The notes below the pieces were generated by a model that had not been told where the DNA came from, made no database searches, and saw only the letters and a program-made list of their open reading frames with translations. Shown piece by piece: positions 30,923 through 51,883 of a stretch of 64,000 nucleotides of DNA. Source of the stretch: Pseudomonas oryzihabitans (GTDB lineage Bacteria > Pseudomonadota > Gammaproteobacteria > Pseudomonadales > Pseudomonadaceae). The stretch is taken from contig NZ_CP017024.1 of NCBI RefSeq assembly GCF_014522265.1, positions 2,012,001-2,076,000 on the forward strand, given 5' to 3'. Position numbers and translations under genes: made by a program. Within the stretch, counting starts at the first letter, position 1; each line of letters begins with the position of its first letter.

Positions 30923-30948
30923 CCCCGTAGCCCAGGCTGCGGGGTTTT
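30923..30948 (+). terminator. Terminator after nusG
   Basis: Stem CCCCGTAGCC/GGCTGCGGGG (one G-U pair) followed by TTTT, 17 bases after the nusG stop. It separates secE-nusG from the rplK operon. Confidence 0.8.
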
Positions 30949-30975
30949 GTCGTCACTGGGATATAGCAAGTAATT

Positions 30976-31001
30976 GGGGAGCCCTGCGGGGCGTCGAACC
31001 C
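30976..31001 (+). promoter_or_regulatory. Possible L1-binding leader hairpin upstream of rplK
   Basis: GGGGAGCCC ... GGGGCGTCGAACCC can fold into a stem with an asymmetric internal loop near the rplK start, resembling the L1 translational operator that autoregulates rplKA in E. coli. Assigned by position and shape only. Confidence 0.4.
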
Positions 31002-31017
31002 ATCATTGGAGTAGCAC

Positions 31018-31449
31018 ATGGCTAAGAAAATTCAGGCTTACATCAAGCTGCAGGTTAAGGCCGCTCAAGCCAACCCGAGCCCGCCAGTCGGTCCGGCGCT
31101 GGGTCAGCACGGCGTCAACATCATGGAATTCTGCAAGGCGTTCAACGCCCGCACCCAGGGCATGGAGCCCGGTCTGCCCACCCCGGTGATCATCACCGTG
31201 TACAGCGACCGTAGCTTCACCTTCGAAATCAAGAGCACCCCGGCCTCCGTGCTGCTCAAGAAGGCTGCCGGCATCAAGAGCGGTTCCGCTCGTCCCAACA
31301 GCCAGAAGGTCGGTACCGTCACCCGCGCCCAGCTGGAAGAGATCGCCAAAGCCAAGAATGCCGATCTCACCGCCGCTGATATGGACGCCGCCGTGCGTAC
31401 CATCGCCGGTTCCGCTCGTAGCATGGGTCTGAATGTGGAGGGCGTATAA
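31018..31449 (+). CDS. rplK: 50S ribosomal protein L11
   Basis: 143 residues. N-terminal domain with the Pro-rich linker [23 protein letters not shown], which together with 23S rRNA forms the thiostrepton and GTPase-associated centre; the C-terminal RNA-binding domain follows. The conserved Lys residues near the N terminus ([12 protein letters not shown]) are PrmA methylation targets in other species. Its stop overlaps the rplA start by one base (TAATG), giving translational coupling. Confidence 0.97.
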   Translation: MAKKIQAYIKLQVKAAQANPSPPVGPALGQHGVNIMEFCKAFNARTQGMEPGLPTPVIITVYSDRSFTFEIKSTPASVLLKKAAGIKSGSARPNSQKVGTVTRAQLEEIAKAKNADLTAADMDAAVRTIAGSARSMGLNVEGV

Positions 31450-32144
31450 TGGCCAAGCTCACTAAGCGTCAAAAGGCTTTCGCCGAAAAAATCCAGGCTG
31501 GCAAGCAGTACGGCTTCGAAGAAGCTGCAGCCCTGCTGGCCGAGCTGTCCACCATCAAGTTCAAGGAGTCCATCGACGTCTCCGTGAACCTGGGTGTGGA
31601 TCCGCGTAAATCCGACCAGGTCGTTCGTGGCGCCACCGTGCTGCCCAATGGCACTGGCAAGTCGGTTCGCGTTGCCGTGTTCACCCAGGGTGCCAACGCC
31701 GAAGCTGCGCTGGCTGCCGGTGCCGAACGAGTCGGCATGGACGACCTGGCTGCCGAGATGAAGGGCGGCGACCTGAACTATGACGTGGTCATCGCCTCGC
31801 CGGACGCCATGCGTGTTGTCGGTCAGCTGGGCCAGCTGCTCGGCCCGCGCGGTCTGATGCCCAACCCCAAGGTTGGCACCGTGACCCCGGACGTCGCTAC
31901 CGCCGTCAAGAATGCCAAGGCTGGTCAGGTGCGTTTCCGTACTGACAAGAACGGCATCATCCACGCTTCCGTTGGCAAGATCGATTTCGAGCCCGTGAAG
32001 CTGAAGCAGAACGTTGAAGCTCTGCTGGCCGACCTGAAGCGCCTGAAGCCCTCGACCTCCAAGGGCATCTACGTCAAGCGCATCACCCTGAGCTCCACCA
32101 TGGGCCCGGGTCTGCAGATCGACCAGGCTTCCCTGGAAGCCTAA
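31449..32144 (+). CDS. rplA: 50S ribosomal protein L1
   Basis: 231 residues with the signature stretches [17 protein letters not shown] and [18 protein letters not shown]1 forms the mobile L1 stalk of the 50S subunit at the E site and in E. coli represses its own rplK-rplA mRNA. Its start overlaps the rplK stop. A 208-bp gap with an L10-type leader separates it from rplJ. Confidence 0.97.
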   Translation: MAKLTKRQKAFAEKIQAGKQYGFEEAAALLAELSTIKFKESIDVSVNLGVDPRKSDQVVRGATVLPNGTGKSVRVAVFTQGANAEAALAAGAERVGMDDLAAEMKGGDLNYDVVIASPDAMRVVGQLGQLLGPRGLMPNPKVGTVTPDVATAVKNAKAGQVRFRTDKNGIIHASVGKIDFEPVKLKQNVEALLADLKRLKPSTSKGIYVKRITLSSTMGPGLQIDQASLEA

Positions 32145-32194
32145 GCAGGATACAAGTCGCCGTGCCTTCGGGCGCGGCGCCAAGATTGGGGTCC

Positions 32195-32275
32195 CTGCCT
32201 GGCGGGGGCTGTCCAAGACCGTAGGGGACGCAGGTCTTAAACCGGGGAAACCCCAGCCTACGCAGATGGTGCTCC
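32195..32275 (+). ncRNA. L10 leader (L10-L12 autoregulatory mRNA element)
   Basis: The gap before rplJ carries the conserved pattern of the L10 leader: GTCCAAGACCGTAGGGGACG, a variable stem, then CCAGCCTACGCAGATGGTG. The GTAGG and CCTAC segments can pair. In E. coli the L10-(L12)4 complex binds this RNA to repress rplJL translation. Ends are approximate; recognised by sequence pattern, not by a covariance search. Confidence 0.75.
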
Positions 32276-32352
32276 CGATTCGGTTACCGAGTCAGACACC
32301 AAAACGCCGCCCAGTCCATCGGGCGAAACGGTAACATCCAGGAGTTAAACCC

Positions 32353-32853
32353 GTGGCAATCAAACTCGAAGACAAGAAGGCTATCGTCGCTGAAGTCAAC
32401 GAGGCTGCCCAAGGTGCCCTGTCCGCTGTCGTGGCCGATGCCCGTGGCGTGACTGTGGGTGCCATGACCGGACTCCGTAAAGAGGCCCGCGCGGCTGGTG
32501 TCTATGTACGTGTCGTACGTAACACCCTGCTGCGTCGTGCCGTTGAAGGCACGTCTTTCGACGTTCTCAACGACACCTTCAAGGGCCCGACCCTGATCGC
32601 GTTCTCCCAGGAGCATCCGGGCGCTGCCGCCCGTATCTTCAAGGATTTCGCCAAGGGTCAGGACAAGTTCGAGATCAAGGCCGCCGCGTTCGAAGGCAAG
32701 CTCATCCCGGCTAACCAGATCGACGTACTGGCAACTCTGCCGACCTACGACGAAGCTGTGTCCCAGCTGATGAGTGTCATCCAGGGCGCTACCAGCAAGC
32801 TGGCTCGTACCCTCGCCGCCATTCGCGACCAAAAGGAAGCTGCCGCCGCCTAA
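32353..32853 (+). CDS. rplJ: 50S ribosomal protein L10
   Basis: 166 residues from a GTG start at 32353 with AGGAG eight bases upstream. The N-terminal rRNA-binding domain ([19 protein letters not shown], then [19 protein letters not shown]) anchors the stalk, and the C-terminal helix ([17 protein letters not shown]) binds L7/L12 dimers. Likely autoregulated through the leader at about 32195-32275. Confidence 0.97.
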   Translation: MAIKLEDKKAIVAEVNEAAQGALSAVVADARGVTVGAMTGLRKEARAAGVYVRVVRNTLLRRAVEGTSFDVLNDTFKGPTLIAFSQEHPGAAARIFKDFAKGQDKFEIKAAAFEGKLIPANQIDVLATLPTYDEAVSQLMSVIQGATSKLARTLAAIRDQKEAAAA

Positions 32854-32932
32854 TCGCGCGTGCTGCGTTTCCTGCAAGTCTTTCTTATTATTTGCGGCCT
32901 GAAGCCGCACCCTGTTATAGGAATCTAGAGTC

Positions 32933-33301
32933 ATGGCTCTGACCAACGAAGACATCATCAACGCCGTATCCGAAATGTCCGTCATGCAAGTGGTGGAACT
33001 GATCAAGGCGATGGAAGAGAAGTTCGGCGTGACCGCCGCTGCCGCCGCTGCCGCTGGCCCGGCTGCTGCCGCTGCCGTCGTCGAAGAGCAGACCGAATTC
33101 ACCATCATGTTGACCGAAACCGGCGACAAGAAAGTGAACGTCATCAAGGTCGTTCGTGAACTGACCGGTCTGGGCCTGAAAGAAGCCAAGGCTGTCGTTG
33201 ACGGCGCCCCGGGCGTGGTCAAGGAAGGCGTCTCCAAAGAGGAAGGCGAAGCTGCCAAGAAGGCTCTGGAAGAAGCAGGCGCCAAGGTCGAGCTCAAGTA
33301 A
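32933..33301 (+). CDS. rplL: 50S ribosomal protein L7/L12
   Basis: 122 residues: N-terminal dimerisation domain, an Ala-rich flexible hinge (about 36-52), and the C-terminal factor-binding domain [20 protein letters not shown]. Present in several copies on the stalk, where it recruits EF-Tu, EF-G and IF2. An attenuator hairpin follows before rpoB. Confidence 0.98.
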   Translation: MALTNEDIINAVSEMSVMQVVELIKAMEEKFGVTAAAAAAAGPAAAAAVVEEQTEFTIMLTETGDKKVNVIKVVRELTGLGLKEAKAVVDGAPGVVKEGVSKEEGEAAKKALEEAGAKVELK

Positions 33302-33347
33302 GTTCGGTTCTTGCGTCTACAGCCGCAACGTTTCACGTTCGGCTGAT

Positions 33348-33375
33348 GGCTGGTGGCGAACGCCACCGGCCTTTT
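33348..33375 (+). terminator. Attenuator between rplL and rpoB
   Basis: Stem GGCTGGTGGC/GCCACCGGCC (one G-U pair), loop GAAC, then TTTT. It lies 47 bases after rplL and 150 before rpoB, where E. coli has a partial terminator that lowers rpoBC relative to the ribosomal proteins. Confidence 0.8.
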
Positions 33376-33525
33376 GCCGTTTTGTACAGAGCGAGCATAT
33401 CCGCCTGACAAGATGCGCTGTATCCACCTCGCTCTCGGGGTGCGGCAAACCAAGGGTTTGCACGATTTTCCGGCTGCTCCCGTCGGAGAGGCCAAACAAG
33501 CTGGTGACCAAGCTGGGGAACGCTG

Positions 33526-37599
<4,074 letters not shown>

Positions 37600-37613
37600 C
37601 ACGAGACCCTAGA

Positions 37614-37640
37614 GGAGGCGACCGCGCGGCGGTCGCCTCC
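37614..37640 (+). promoter_or_regulatory. Strong hairpin between rpoB and rpoC
   Basis: A perfect 12-bp stem (GGAGGCGACCGC and its complement) around a three-base loop, with no T tract, ending just before the rpoC ribosome-binding site. Possible RNA processing or stability element, or a modulator of rpoC translation. Confidence 0.65.
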
Positions 37641-37661
37641 GGTCCGTGAGGAGGAAAGGCC

Positions 37662-41861
<4,200 letters not shown>

Positions 41862-41883
41862 GTTCGGTAGCAGGTCTCGCTTG

Positions 41884-41921
41884 ACAAAGCCCCCGGCGCC
41901 CCAGGCGTCCGGGGGCTTTGT
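41884..41921 (+). terminator. rpoC terminator
   Basis: Long stem ACAAAGCCCCCGG and its complement around a 12-base GC-rich loop, 22 bases after rpoC. The short T stretch (TTTGTCTT) continues straight into the -35 of the next promoter. Confidence 0.85.
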
Positions 41922-41922
41922 C

Positions 41923-41951
41923 TTGACTGGAGCGCCCAAGCTCTTTAGACT
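41923..41951 (+). promoter_or_regulatory. Candidate promoter of the rpsL (str) operon
   Basis: TTGACT (41923-41928), a 17-bp spacer and TAGACT (41946-41951), about 75 bp before rpsL. It begins one base after the rpoC terminator stem. Confidence 0.6.
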
Positions 41952-42026
41952 TTCGTTCCCCGAAAATGGGCAGGACTGACGTTCTGCTATTTCGTTTATG
42001 TCGCAAGACAATCAGTGGAGCTATAG

Positions 42027-42398
42027 ATGGCAACTATCAACCAGCTGGTGCGTAGTGCACGCAAGCGTATCGTCGAGAAATCCGACGTGCCTGCGCTGCA
42101 AAACTGCCCGCAACGTCGTGGCGTGTGCACCCGCGTGTACACCACCACTCCCAAGAAGCCCAACTCCGCACTGCGGAAGGTCTGCCGTGTACGTCTGACC
42201 AACGGCTTCGAAGTCACCTCCTACATCGGCGGTGAAGGTCACAATCTGCAGGAACACAGCGTCGTGCTGATCCGCGGTGGCCGGGTCAAGGATCTGCCGG
42301 GTGTGCGTTATCACACCGTGCGCGGCTCGCTGGACACCACCGGTGTGAAGGACCGCAAGCAGGGCCGTTCCAAGTACGGCACCAAGCGTCCGAAGTAA
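42027..42398 (+). CDS. rpsL: 30S ribosomal protein S12
   Basis: 123 residues. Lys43 ([12 protein letters not shown]) and Lys88 ([13 protein letters not shown]), the usual streptomycin-resistance positions, are wild type, and Asp89, the site methylthiolated by RimO in other bacteria, is present. S12 monitors codon-anticodon pairing in the decoding centre. First gene of the str operon. Confidence 0.98.
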   Translation: MATINQLVRSARKRIVEKSDVPALQNCPQRRGVCTRVYTTTPKKPNSALRKVCRVRLTNGFEVTSYIGGEGHNLQEHSVVLIRGGRVKDLPGVRYHTVRGSLDTTGVKDRKQGRSKYGTKRPK

Positions 42399-42457
42399 TC
42401 ACCTTTCTTTTTGTTCGAGTCGATAAGAGTAAGGTCGGGCAACGAGTCCCGAGCTAA

Positions 42458-42958
<501 letters not shown>

Positions 42959-42988
42959 GCCTAGCGCTTCCAATCAAGCGAGGACCTT

Positions 42989-45091
<2,103 letters not shown>

Positions 45092-45119
45092 TCAGCGCTT
45101 TGACTAGAGGTTTTATCTC

Positions 45120-46313
45120 GTGGCTAAAGAAAAATTCGAACGTAACAAACCGCACCTGAACGTGGGCACCATCGGTCACGTTGACCATGGCAAGACCACT
45201 CTGACCGCTGCGCTGACCAAAGTCTGTGCCGACACCTGGGGCGGTTCCGCTCGTGGTTTCGACCAGATCGACAACGCGCCGGAAGAAAAGGCTCGTGGTA
45301 TCACCATCAACACCTCCCACGTTGAGTACGACTCGGCGATCCGTCACTACGCGCACGTCGACTGCCCCGGCCACGCCGACTACGTGAAGAACATGATCAC
45401 CGGTGCTGCCCAGATGGACGGCGCGATCCTGGTTTGCTCGGCTGCTGACGGCCCCATGCCGCAGACCCGCGAGCACATCCTGCTGTCCCGTCAGGTAGGC
45501 GTTCCCTACATCGTCGTGTTCCTGAACAAGGCCGACATGGTTGACGACGCCGAGCTGCTGGAACTGGTCGAGATGGAAGTTCGCGATCTGCTGAACACCT
45601 ACGACTTCCCGGGCGACGACACCCCGATCGTGATCGGCTCCGCGCTGATGGCGCTGAACGGCAACGACGACAACGAAATGGGTACCTCTGCCGTGCGCAA
45701 GCTGGTCGAGACCCTGGACTCGTACATCCCCGAGCCCGAGCGTGCCATCGACAAGCCGTTCCTGATGCCGATCGAGGACGTGTTCTCGATCTCCGGTCGC
45801 GGCACCGTGGTCACCGGTCGTGTCGAGCGTGGCATCGTCCGCATCCAGGAAGAAGTCGAGATCGTGGGCATCAAGGCCACCGTCAAGACCACCTGCACCG
45901 GCGTTGAAATGTTCCGCAAGCTGCTGGACGAAGGCCGTGCTGGCGAGAACGTCGGCGTGCTGCTGCGTGGCACCAAGCGTGAAGACGTGGAGCGTGGCCA
46001 GGTTCTGGCCAAGCCGAACACCATCAAGCCGCACACCAAGTTCGAGTGCGAAGTGTACGTGCTGTCCAAGGAAGAAGGCGGTCGTCACACCCCGTTCTTC
46101 AAGGGCTACCGTCCGCAGTTCTACTTCCGCACCACCGACGTGACCGGTAACTGCGAGCTGCCGGAAGGCGTCGAGATGGTGATGCCGGGCGACAACATCA
46201 AGATGGTTGTCACCCTGATCGCTCCGATCGCGATGGAAGACGGTCTGCGTTTCGCCATCCGTGAAGGCGGTCGTACCGTCGGCGCCGGCGTGGTTGCCAA
46301 GATCATCGAGTAA
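45120..46313 (+). CDS. tuf: Elongation factor Tu, copy 2
   Basis: 397 residues from a GTG start at 45120. The protein is the same as the copy at 28633-29826. The DNA differs only at a few sites in the first 63 bases (start codon, AAATTC for AAGTTT, AAACCG for AAGCCG, GTTGAC for GTCGAC), and identity runs past the stop to 46324. Last gene of the str operon, followed by a strong terminator. Confidence 0.98.
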   Translation: MAKEKFERNKPHLNVGTIGHVDHGKTTLTAALTKVCADTWGGSARGFDQIDNAPEEKARGITINTSHVEYDSAIRHYAHVDCPGHADYVKNMITGAAQMDGAILVCSAADGPMPQTREHILLSRQVGVPYIVVFLNKADMVDDAELLELVEMEVRDLLNTYDFPGDDTPIVIGSALMALNGNDDNEMGTSAVRKLVETLDSYIPEPERAIDKPFLMPIEDVFSISGRGTVVTGRVERGIVRIQEEVEIVGIKATVKTTCTGVEMFRKLLDEGRAGENVGVLLRGTKREDVERGQVLAKPNTIKPHTKFECEVYVLSKEEGGRHTPFFKGYRPQFYFRTTDVTGNCELPEGVEMVMPGDNIKMVVTLIAPIAMEDGLRFAIREGGRTVGAGVVAKIIE

Positions 46314-46330
46314 TCGATTGATCTGAAACG

Positions 46331-46356
46331 AAAAAAGGCCCCTCGGGGCCTTTTTT
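46331..46356 (+). terminator. str operon terminator
   Basis: Stem AAAAAAGGCCCC and its complement with a very short loop, running into TTTTTT. It starts 17 bases after the tuf stop codon. Confidence 0.93.
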
Positions 46357-46395
46357 CTTGCCTCGTGAAATTGACAGATGGCAAAAGAGGCGTTC

Positions 46396-46424
46396 TTGAC
46401 AGCCGCTGGCGACATCCTTAGAAT
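46396..46424 (+). promoter_or_regulatory. S10 operon promoter
   Basis: TTGACA (46396-46401), 17-bp spacer, TAGAAT (46419-46424): near-consensus sigma70 promoter about 60 bp before rpsJ. It should drive the S10 operon and possibly read into the spc genes. Confidence 0.82.
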
Positions 46425-46484
46425 TGCGCCTCCTTTAATCGGGCACCTTTTTGTCCGAGAGGAAAGCTTGGAGTCTGAGGTCAA

Positions 46485-46796
46485 ATGCAAAATCAACAAA
46501 TCCGTATTCGGTTGAAGGCTTTTGATCATCGCCTGATCGATCAATCCACCCAGGAAATCGTAGAAACTGCGAAACGTACTGGTGCTCAGGTGCGTGGTCC
46601 GATTCCTCTGCCTACCCGCAAGGAACGTTACACAGTGCTGATTTCTCCGCACGTCAACAAGGACGCTCGTGACCAGTACGAAATTCGTACCCACAAGCGT
46701 GTGCTCGACATCGTTCAGCCCACCGACAAGACCGTCGATGCGCTGATGAAGCTCGATCTCGCCGCTGGCGTTGAAGTGCAAATCAGCCTCGGCTGA
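46485..46796 (+). CDS. rpsJ: 30S ribosomal protein S10
   Basis: 103 residues ([55 protein letters not shown]). S10 sits in the 30S head and, as NusE, contacts NusB and the NusG KOW domain in antitermination. First gene of the S10 operon. Confidence 0.98.
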   Translation: MQNQQIRIRLKAFDHRLIDQSTQEIVETAKRTGAQVRGPIPLPTRKERYTVLISPHVNKDARDQYEIRTHKRVLDIVQPTDKTVDALMKLDLAAGVEVQISLG

Positions 46797-46880
46797 GACC
46801 GTCAAGGTTTCAGTCGTGTAACGCTCTGAAATGGGCGGCCATAGCGGGTGAAAGCCCCGTACACTCAAGAGGTTCTCAAC

Positions 46881-47516
46881 ATGACGATTGGTTTAGTCGG
46901 TCGTAAATGCGGTATGACCCGCGTTTTCACCGAAGAAGGCGTTTCCGTTCCGGTCACGGTCATTGAGATCGAGCCGAATCGCGTAACCCAATTCAAGAGC
47001 GAAGAAACCGATGGCTATCGCGCCATTCAGGTAACCGTGGGCGAGCGTCGTGCTTCCCGCGTGACCAAGGCGCAAGCCGGTCACTTCGCCAAGGCCAGCG
47101 TTGCTGCTGGTCGTAGCGTCCTCGAATTCCGCCTGGAAGACGGTGAGTACAAGGCAGGTGACGAAGTTACCGTAGCCCTGTTCGAAGCCGGTCAGATGGT
47201 TGATGTCACTGGTCAGTCCAAAGGTAAGGGCTACGCCGGTACCATCAAGCGCTGGAACTTCCGTGGTCAGGACAACACCCACGGTAACTCCGTTTCCCAC
47301 CGTGCACCTGGTTCCATCGGCCAGTGCCAGACTCCTGGTCGAGTGTTCAAGGGCAAGAAAATGTCCGGTCACCTGGGTGCGGAGCGTGTAACCGTTCAGT
47401 CGCTGGAAGTCGTGCGTGTAGACGCCGAGCGCAACCTGCTGCTGGTCAAGGGTGCCGTCCCCGGCGCGCCGGGTGGTGACGTGATCGTGCGTCCCGCTGT
47501 CAAGGCCCGTGGTTGA
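46881..47516 (+). CDS. rplC: 50S ribosomal protein L3
   Basis: 211 residues from the ATG at 46881 ([16 protein letters not shown]); an upstream in-frame start would add an unrelated tail. The long loop [20 protein letters not shown] reaches the peptidyl transferase centre and holds the conserved Gln methylated by PrmB in other species. An early 50S assembly protein. Confidence 0.97.
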   Translation: MTIGLVGRKCGMTRVFTEEGVSVPVTVIEIEPNRVTQFKSEETDGYRAIQVTVGERRASRVTKAQAGHFAKASVAAGRSVLEFRLEDGEYKAGDEVTVALFEAGQMVDVTGQSKGKGYAGTIKRWNFRGQDNTHGNSVSHRAPGSIGQCQTPGRVFKGKKMSGHLGAERVTVQSLEVVRVDAERNLLLVKGAVPGAPGGDVIVRPAVKARG

Positions 47517-47529
47517 GAGGAGAGAGAAC

Positions 47530-48132
47530 ATGCAACTCAATGTGAATGGCTCTCAAGCTATCGAAGTCTCTGAGCACACCTTCGGCGGTGAATTCAACGA
47601 GACCCTGGTTCACCAGGCAGTCGTCGCCTACATGGCTGGCGGTCGTCAGGGCACCCGTGCCCAGAAGACCCGTTCCGAAGTCCGTGGCGGCGGCAAGAAG
47701 CCCTGGCGTCAGAAGGGCAGCGGTCGTGCCCGTGCCGGTACCATCCGCAGCCCCATCTGGCGCTCCGGTGGCGTGGCTTTCGCAGCCAAGCCCCAGGATC
47801 ACAGCCAGAAGCTGAACAAGAAGATGTACCGCGCTGCACTGCGCTCCATCCTCGCCGAGCTGGTCCGTCTGGATCGTCTGGTCGTGGTTGACGACTTCGC
47901 CGTCGATGCGCCCAAGACCAAGACCCTGGTCAGCAAGCTGGACGGCCTGGGCCTGAGCGACGTGCTGATCGTGACCGACGCTGTCGACCAGAATCTGTAT
48001 CTGGCCGCCCGCAACCTGCCTTTCGTCGACGTGCGTGATGTCCAGGGTTCCGACCCGGTCAGCCTGATCGCCTACGACAAGGTGCTGGTCACTGTGTCCG
48101 CCGTGAAGAAATTCGAGGAGCTGCTGGCATGA
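47530..48132 (+). CDS. rplD: 50S ribosomal protein L4
   Basis: 200 residues from the ATG at 47530, with GAGAGGAGAGAGAA just upstream. The internal loop [20 protein letters not shown] lines the exit tunnel near the macrolide site. In E. coli L4 also represses the S10 operon by attenuation. The stop overlaps the rplW start (ATGA). Confidence 0.97.
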   Translation: MQLNVNGSQAIEVSEHTFGGEFNETLVHQAVVAYMAGGRQGTRAQKTRSEVRGGGKKPWRQKGSGRARAGTIRSPIWRSGGVAFAAKPQDHSQKLNKKMYRAALRSILAELVRLDRLVVVDDFAVDAPKTKTLVSKLDGLGLSDVLIVTDAVDQNLYLAARNLPFVDVRDVQGSDPVSLIAYDKVLVTVSAVKKFEELLA

Positions 48133-48428
48133 ACCAGGAACGCGTATTCAAAGTGCTGCTTGGCCCGCACATCTCCGAGAAGGCCACCATGCTGGCGGAC
48201 AGCCAGAAGCAGTTCGTATTCAAGGTTGCCACCGATGCAACCAAGCTGGAAATCAAGAAGGCCGTCGAGCAGCTGTTCGAGGTCAAGGTCCGCAGCGTCA
48301 GCACCCTGAACGTCCAGGGCAAGACCAAGCGTACCGCTCGTGGTCTGGGCAAGCGTAACGACTGGAAAAAAGCGTACATCGCGCTCCAGCCGGGCCAGGA
48401 TCTCGACTTTTCCAGCAGCGCCGAGTAA
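48129..48428 (+). CDS. rplW: 50S ribosomal protein L23
   Basis: 99 residues. L23 lies at the tunnel exit and docks trigger factor and SRP. Its ATG overlaps the rplD stop by four bases, indicating coupled translation. Signature: [17 protein letters not shown], and VNTLNVQGK-like [16 protein letters not shown]. Confidence 0.97.
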   Translation: MNQERVFKVLLGPHISEKATMLADSQKQFVFKVATDATKLEIKKAVEQLFEVKVRSVSTLNVQGKTKRTARGLGKRNDWKKAYIALQPGQDLDFSSSAE

Positions 48429-48440
48429 TCAGGGGGCATC

Positions 48441-49262
48441 ATGGCAATCGTAAAATGCAAGCCGACCTCCGCTGGCCGCCGCTTTGTGGTCAAGGTGGTC
48501 AACTCCGATCTGCACAAAGGCGCGCCTTACGCTCCTTTGCTGGAGAAGAAGAGCAAGTCCGGCGGCCGTAACAACAATGGTCGTATCACCACTCGCCACA
48601 TCGGCGGTGGTCACAAGCAGCACTACCGTCTGGTCGATTTCCGTCGCAACAAGGATGGCATCCCTGCCGTCGTTGAGCGTATCGAATACGATCCGAACCG
48701 TACTGCACACATCGCTCTGCTGAAGTACGCCGATGGCGAGCGTCGCTACATCATCGCCCCCAAGGGCGTTGCTGCCGGTGACCAGCTGCTGTCCGGCGCT
48801 GGCGCGCCCATCAAGGCTGGCAACAACCTGCCGCTGCGTAACGTGCCGGTCGGTAGCACCATCCACGGTATCGAGCTGAAGCCTGGCAAAGGCGCTCAGA
48901 TCGCTCGCTCCGCGGGTACCTCCGCTCAGCTGGTCGCCCGCGAAGGCGCCTACGTCACCGTGCGTCTGCGCAGCGGTGAAATGCGCAAGGTGCTGTCCGA
49001 GTGCCGTGCCACCCTGGGCGAAGTGTCCAACGGTGAGCACAGCCTGCGTTCGCTGGGTAAGGCCGGTGCCACCCGCTGGCGTGGCGTGCGTCCGACCGTT
49101 CGTGGTGTTGCCATGAACCCGGTCGATCACCCGCACGGTGGTGGTGAAGGTCGTACTTCCGGTGGCCGTCATCCGGTTTCGCCGTGGGGCGTCAAGACCA
49201 AGGGTCTCAAGACGCGCTCCAACAAGCGTACCGACAAGATGATTGTCCGTCGCGGCAAGTAA
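48441..49262 (+). CDS. rplB: 50S ribosomal protein L2
   Basis: 273 residues. Contains the universally conserved [20 protein letters not shown] with the His-rich tip near the peptidyl transferase centre, followed by [18 protein letters not shown]. Required for subunit joining and peptidyl transfer. Confidence 0.98.
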   Translation: MAIVKCKPTSAGRRFVVKVVNSDLHKGAPYAPLLEKKSKSGGRNNNGRITTRHIGGGHKQHYRLVDFRRNKDGIPAVVERIEYDPNRTAHIALLKYADGERRYIIAPKGVAAGDQLLSGAGAPIKAGNNLPLRNVPVGSTIHGIELKPGKGAQIARSAGTSAQLVAREGAYVTVRLRSGEMRKVLSECRATLGEVSNGEHSLRSLGKAGATRWRGVRPTVRGVAMNPVDHPHGGGEGRTSGGRHPVSPWGVKTKGLKTRSNKRTDKMIVRRGK

Positions 49263-49280
49263 TCAGTAGAGGATTCGACT

Positions 49281-49556
49281 GTGCCCCGTTCTCTGAAGAA
49301 AGGTCCTTTTATCGATCTTCACCTGTTGAAGAAGATCGAAGTTGCGGTGGAAAAGAACGAACGCAAACCGATCAAAACCTGGTCGCGTCGTTCGATGATC
49401 CTGCCGCAGATGGTCGGTCTGACCATCGCTGTGCACAACGGTCGTCAACATGTCCCCGTTCTGGTGAACGAAGACATGGTCGGCCACAAACTCGGCGAGT
49501 TCGCTGCTACCCGCACCTATCGCGGTCATGCGGCTGACAAGAAAGCCAAGCGTTAA
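49281..49556 (+). CDS. rpsS: 30S ribosomal protein S19
   Basis: 91 residues from a GTG start at 49281 ([17 protein letters not shown]), with AGAGGA upstream. Conserved core [21 protein letters not shown]19 works with S13 in the 30S head and contacts the intersubunit bridge. Followed 12 bp later by rplV. Confidence 0.97.
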   Translation: MPRSLKKGPFIDLHLLKKIEVAVEKNERKPIKTWSRRSMILPQMVGLTIAVHNGRQHVPVLVNEDMVGHKLGEFAATRTYRGHAADKKAKR

Positions 49557-49568
49557 GGGGTAAGGAAG

Positions 49569-49901
49569 ATGGAAGTAGCCGCTAAGCTGTCGGGCGCTCG
49601 TATCTCCGCCCAGAAAGCCCGCTTGGTCGCCGACCAGATCCGCGGGAAGAAGGTGGGCGAAGCGCTCAACCTGTTGACTTTCAGCAGCAAGAAAGCCGCT
49701 GAAATCATGAAGAAGGTGCTGGAGTCGGCTGTTGCCAACGCCGAGCACAATGAAGGCGCCGATGTGGACGACCTGAAGGTTTCCACTGTCTTCGTAAACG
49801 AAGGTCGTTCGCTCAAGCGCATCATGCCGCGTGCCAAAGGTCGTGCTGATCGCATCGTGAAGCGGTCTTGCCATATCACGGTCAAGGTTGCGGACAAGTA
49901 A
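49569..49901 (+). CDS. rplV: 50S ribosomal protein L22
   Basis: 110 residues. The beta-hairpin ([20 protein letters not shown]) extends into the exit tunnel, where changes in other species give macrolide resistance; it reads as wild type here. Interacts with all six domains of 23S rRNA. Confidence 0.97.
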   Translation: MEVAAKLSGARISAQKARLVADQIRGKKVGEALNLLTFSSKKAAEIMKKVLESAVANAEHNEGADVDDLKVSTVFVNEGRSLKRIMPRAKGRADRIVKRSCHITVKVADK

Positions 49902-49914
49902 CGGAGTCGATCAG

Positions 49915-50604
49915 ATGGGTCAGAAAGTACATCCCAATGGCATTCGCCTGGGTATCGTCAAGGAGCACACTTCGGTCTGGTACGCGGATAAGCGCACTTA
50001 TGCGGACTATCTGCTGGCCGACCTGAAGGTTCGTGAGTACCTCCAGGACAAACTAAAAAGCGCGTCCGTAAGCCGTATCGATATTCATCGCCCGGCTCAA
50101 ACCGCACGCATCACCATCCACACCGCCCGTCCCGGTATCGTGATCGGCAAGAAAGGTGAGGATGTCGAGAAGCTGCGTCAGGACCTGACCGCAAGAATGG
50201 GTGTGCCCGTGCACATCAACATCGAAGAGATCCGCAAGCCGGAGCTCGACGGTGCCCTGGTTGCGCAGAGCGTTGCGCAGCAGCTTGAGCGTCGTGTGAT
50301 GTTCCGTCGTGCCATGAAGCGCGCCGTGCAGAACGCGATCCGCATTGGTGCCAAAGGCATCAAGATTCAGGTGAGCGGTCGTCTGGGCGGTGCTGAAATC
50401 GCCCGTACCGAGTGGTATCGCGAAGGTCGTGTGCCCCTGCACACCCTGCGTGCCGATATCGACTACGCCACTGCGGAAGCTCACACCACTTACGGTGTGA
50501 TCGGTGTGAAGGTCTGGATCTTCAAGGGTGAGGTCATTGGTGGCCGCCAGGAAGAGCTCAAGCCCGTCGCCCCGGCTCCGCGCAAAAAAGCTGCTGCTAA
50601 GTAA
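49915..50604 (+). CDS. rpsC: 30S ribosomal protein S3
   Basis: 229 residues from the ATG at 49915 ([20 protein letters not shown]). Type II KH domain around [21 protein letters not shown]3 lines the mRNA entry channel and contributes to ribosomal helicase activity together with S4 and S5. Basic Ala/Lys tail. Confidence 0.97.
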   Translation: MGQKVHPNGIRLGIVKEHTSVWYADKRTYADYLLADLKVREYLQDKLKSASVSRIDIHRPAQTARITIHTARPGIVIGKKGEDVEKLRQDLTARMGVPVHINIEEIRKPELDGALVAQSVAQQLERRVMFRRAMKRAVQNAIRIGAKGIKIQVSGRLGGAEIARTEWYREGRVPLHTLRADIDYATAEAHTTYGVIGVKVWIFKGEVIGGRQEELKPVAPAPRKKAAAK

Positions 50605-50616
50605 GGAGTACGCAAC

Positions 50617-51030
50617 ATGCTGCAACCCAAGCGTACAAAATTCCGCAAGCAGATGACCGGCCACAACCGTGGTCTGGCTCATCGCGGTAGCAAGGTCAGC
50701 TTCGGCGAGTACGCGCTGAAGGCTGTCGGCCGTGGCCGTCTGACCGCTCGCCAGATCGAATCCGCACGTCGTGCGCTGACCCGTCACGTAAAGCGTGGCG
50801 GCAAGATCTGGATCCGCGTCTTCCCTGACAAGCCTGTCACCAAGAAGCCTCTCGAAGTGCGGATGGGTAAAGGTAAGGGTAGTGTCGAGTACTGGGTAGC
50901 CCAGATCCAGCCGGGCAAGGTCCTGTACGAGATCGAGGGTGTTTCCGAGGATCTGGCTCGTCAGGCATTTGCCCTGGCCGCTGCCAAGCTTCCGCTCGAA
51001 ACCTCCTTTGTTAAGCGGACGGTGATGTGA
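50617..51030 (+). CDS. rplP: 50S ribosomal protein L16
   Basis: 137 residues ([20 protein letters not shown]). It organises the A-site region of the 50S subunit; the conserved [17 protein letters not shown] loop is present. Its TGA stop overlaps the rpmC ATG by one base. Confidence 0.97.
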   Translation: MLQPKRTKFRKQMTGHNRGLAHRGSKVSFGEYALKAVGRGRLTARQIESARRALTRHVKRGGKIWIRVFPDKPVTKKPLEVRMGKGKGSVEYWVAQIQPGKVLYEIEGVSEDLARQAFALAAAKLPLETSFVKRTVM

Positions 51031-51221
51031 TGAAAGCGAAAGATTTGCGTGAGAAATCCGTAGAGGAGCTGAACGAGCAGCTTCTCAACCTGCTGCGTGA
51101 CCAGTTCAATCTGCGTATGCAGAAGGCAACTGGCCAGTTGGGTCAGTCTCACATGCTCTCGCAAGTGAAGCGCGACATCGCTCGCGTCAAGACTGTGCTG
51201 AACCAGCAGGCAGGTAAGTGA
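51030..51221 (+). CDS. rpmC: 50S ribosomal protein L29
   Basis: 63 residues from the ATG at 51030 ([19 protein letters not shown]), a two-helix hairpin near the tunnel exit next to L23. The start overlaps the rplP stop codon (TGATG); a GTG three bases earlier is possible but less likely. Confidence 0.96.
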   Translation: MKAKDLREKSVEELNEQLLNLLRDQFNLRMQKATGQLGQSHMLSQVKRDIARVKTVLNQQAGK

Positions 51222-51223
51222 TC

Positions 51224-51490
51224 ATGGCTGAAGCTGAAAAAACTGTCCGTACGCTGACCGGCCGAGTGGTCAGCGACAAGATGGACAAAACCGTCACCGT
51301 ACTGATCGAGCGTCGCGTCAAGCACCCGATCTACGGCAAATACGTGAAGCGTTCCACCAAGCTGCACGCTCACGACGAAACCAATCAGTGCCGCATTGGT
51401 GACCTGGTCACCATTCGCGAAACCCGCCCGCTGGCCAAGACCAAGGCGTGGACCCTGGTTGACGTCGTCGAGCGCGCCGTTCAGGTATAA
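51224..51490 (+). CDS. rpsQ: 30S ribosomal protein S17
   Basis: 88 residues from the ATG at 51224, an OB-fold primary binding protein ([20 protein letters not shown], then [20 protein letters not shown]). Last gene of the classical S10 operon; it runs into rplN after 12 bp without a terminator, so S10 and spc genes are probably joined. Confidence 0.97.
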   Translation: MAEAEKTVRTLTGRVVSDKMDKTVTVLIERRVKHPIYGKYVKRSTKLHAHDETNQCRIGDLVTIRETRPLAKTKAWTLVDVVERAVQV

Positions 51491-51502
51491 GGGTAGAGAG
51501 CC

Positions 51503-51871
51503 ATGATCCAGACTCAATCCATGCTTGACGTCGCCGACAACAGCGGCGCTCGTCGCGTGATGTGCATCAAGGTGCTCGGCGGTTCCCACCGCCGTTACGC
51601 CGGCATTGGCGACATCATCAAAGTCACCGTCAAGGAAGCAATTCCGCGCGGCAAGGTGAAGAAAGGTCAGGTGATGACTGCAGTCGTCGTGCGTACCAAG
51701 CACGGCGTCCGCCGCACCGACGGTTCCATCATCCGCTTCGACGGCAACGCCGCGGTTCTGCTGAACAACAAGCAAGAGCCGATTGGCACCCGTATCTTTG
51801 GGCCGGTGACCCGTGAACTTCGCTCCGAGAAGTTCATGAAGATCGTCTCCCTTGCCCCCGAAGTGCTGTAA
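51503..51871 (+). CDS. rplN: 50S ribosomal protein L14
   Basis: 122 residues ([20 protein letters not shown]). It lies on the 50S interface, forms bridge B8 with 16S rRNA, and is the binding site of the silencing factor RsfS. First gene of the spc block. Confidence 0.97.
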   Translation: MIQTQSMLDVADNSGARRVMCIKVLGGSHRRYAGIGDIIKVTVKEAIPRGKVKKGQVMTAVVVRTKHGVRRTDGSIIRFDGNAAVLLNNKQEPIGTRIFGPVTRELRSEKFMKIVSLAPEVL

Positions 51872-51883
51872 GGAGTAGCCGAC

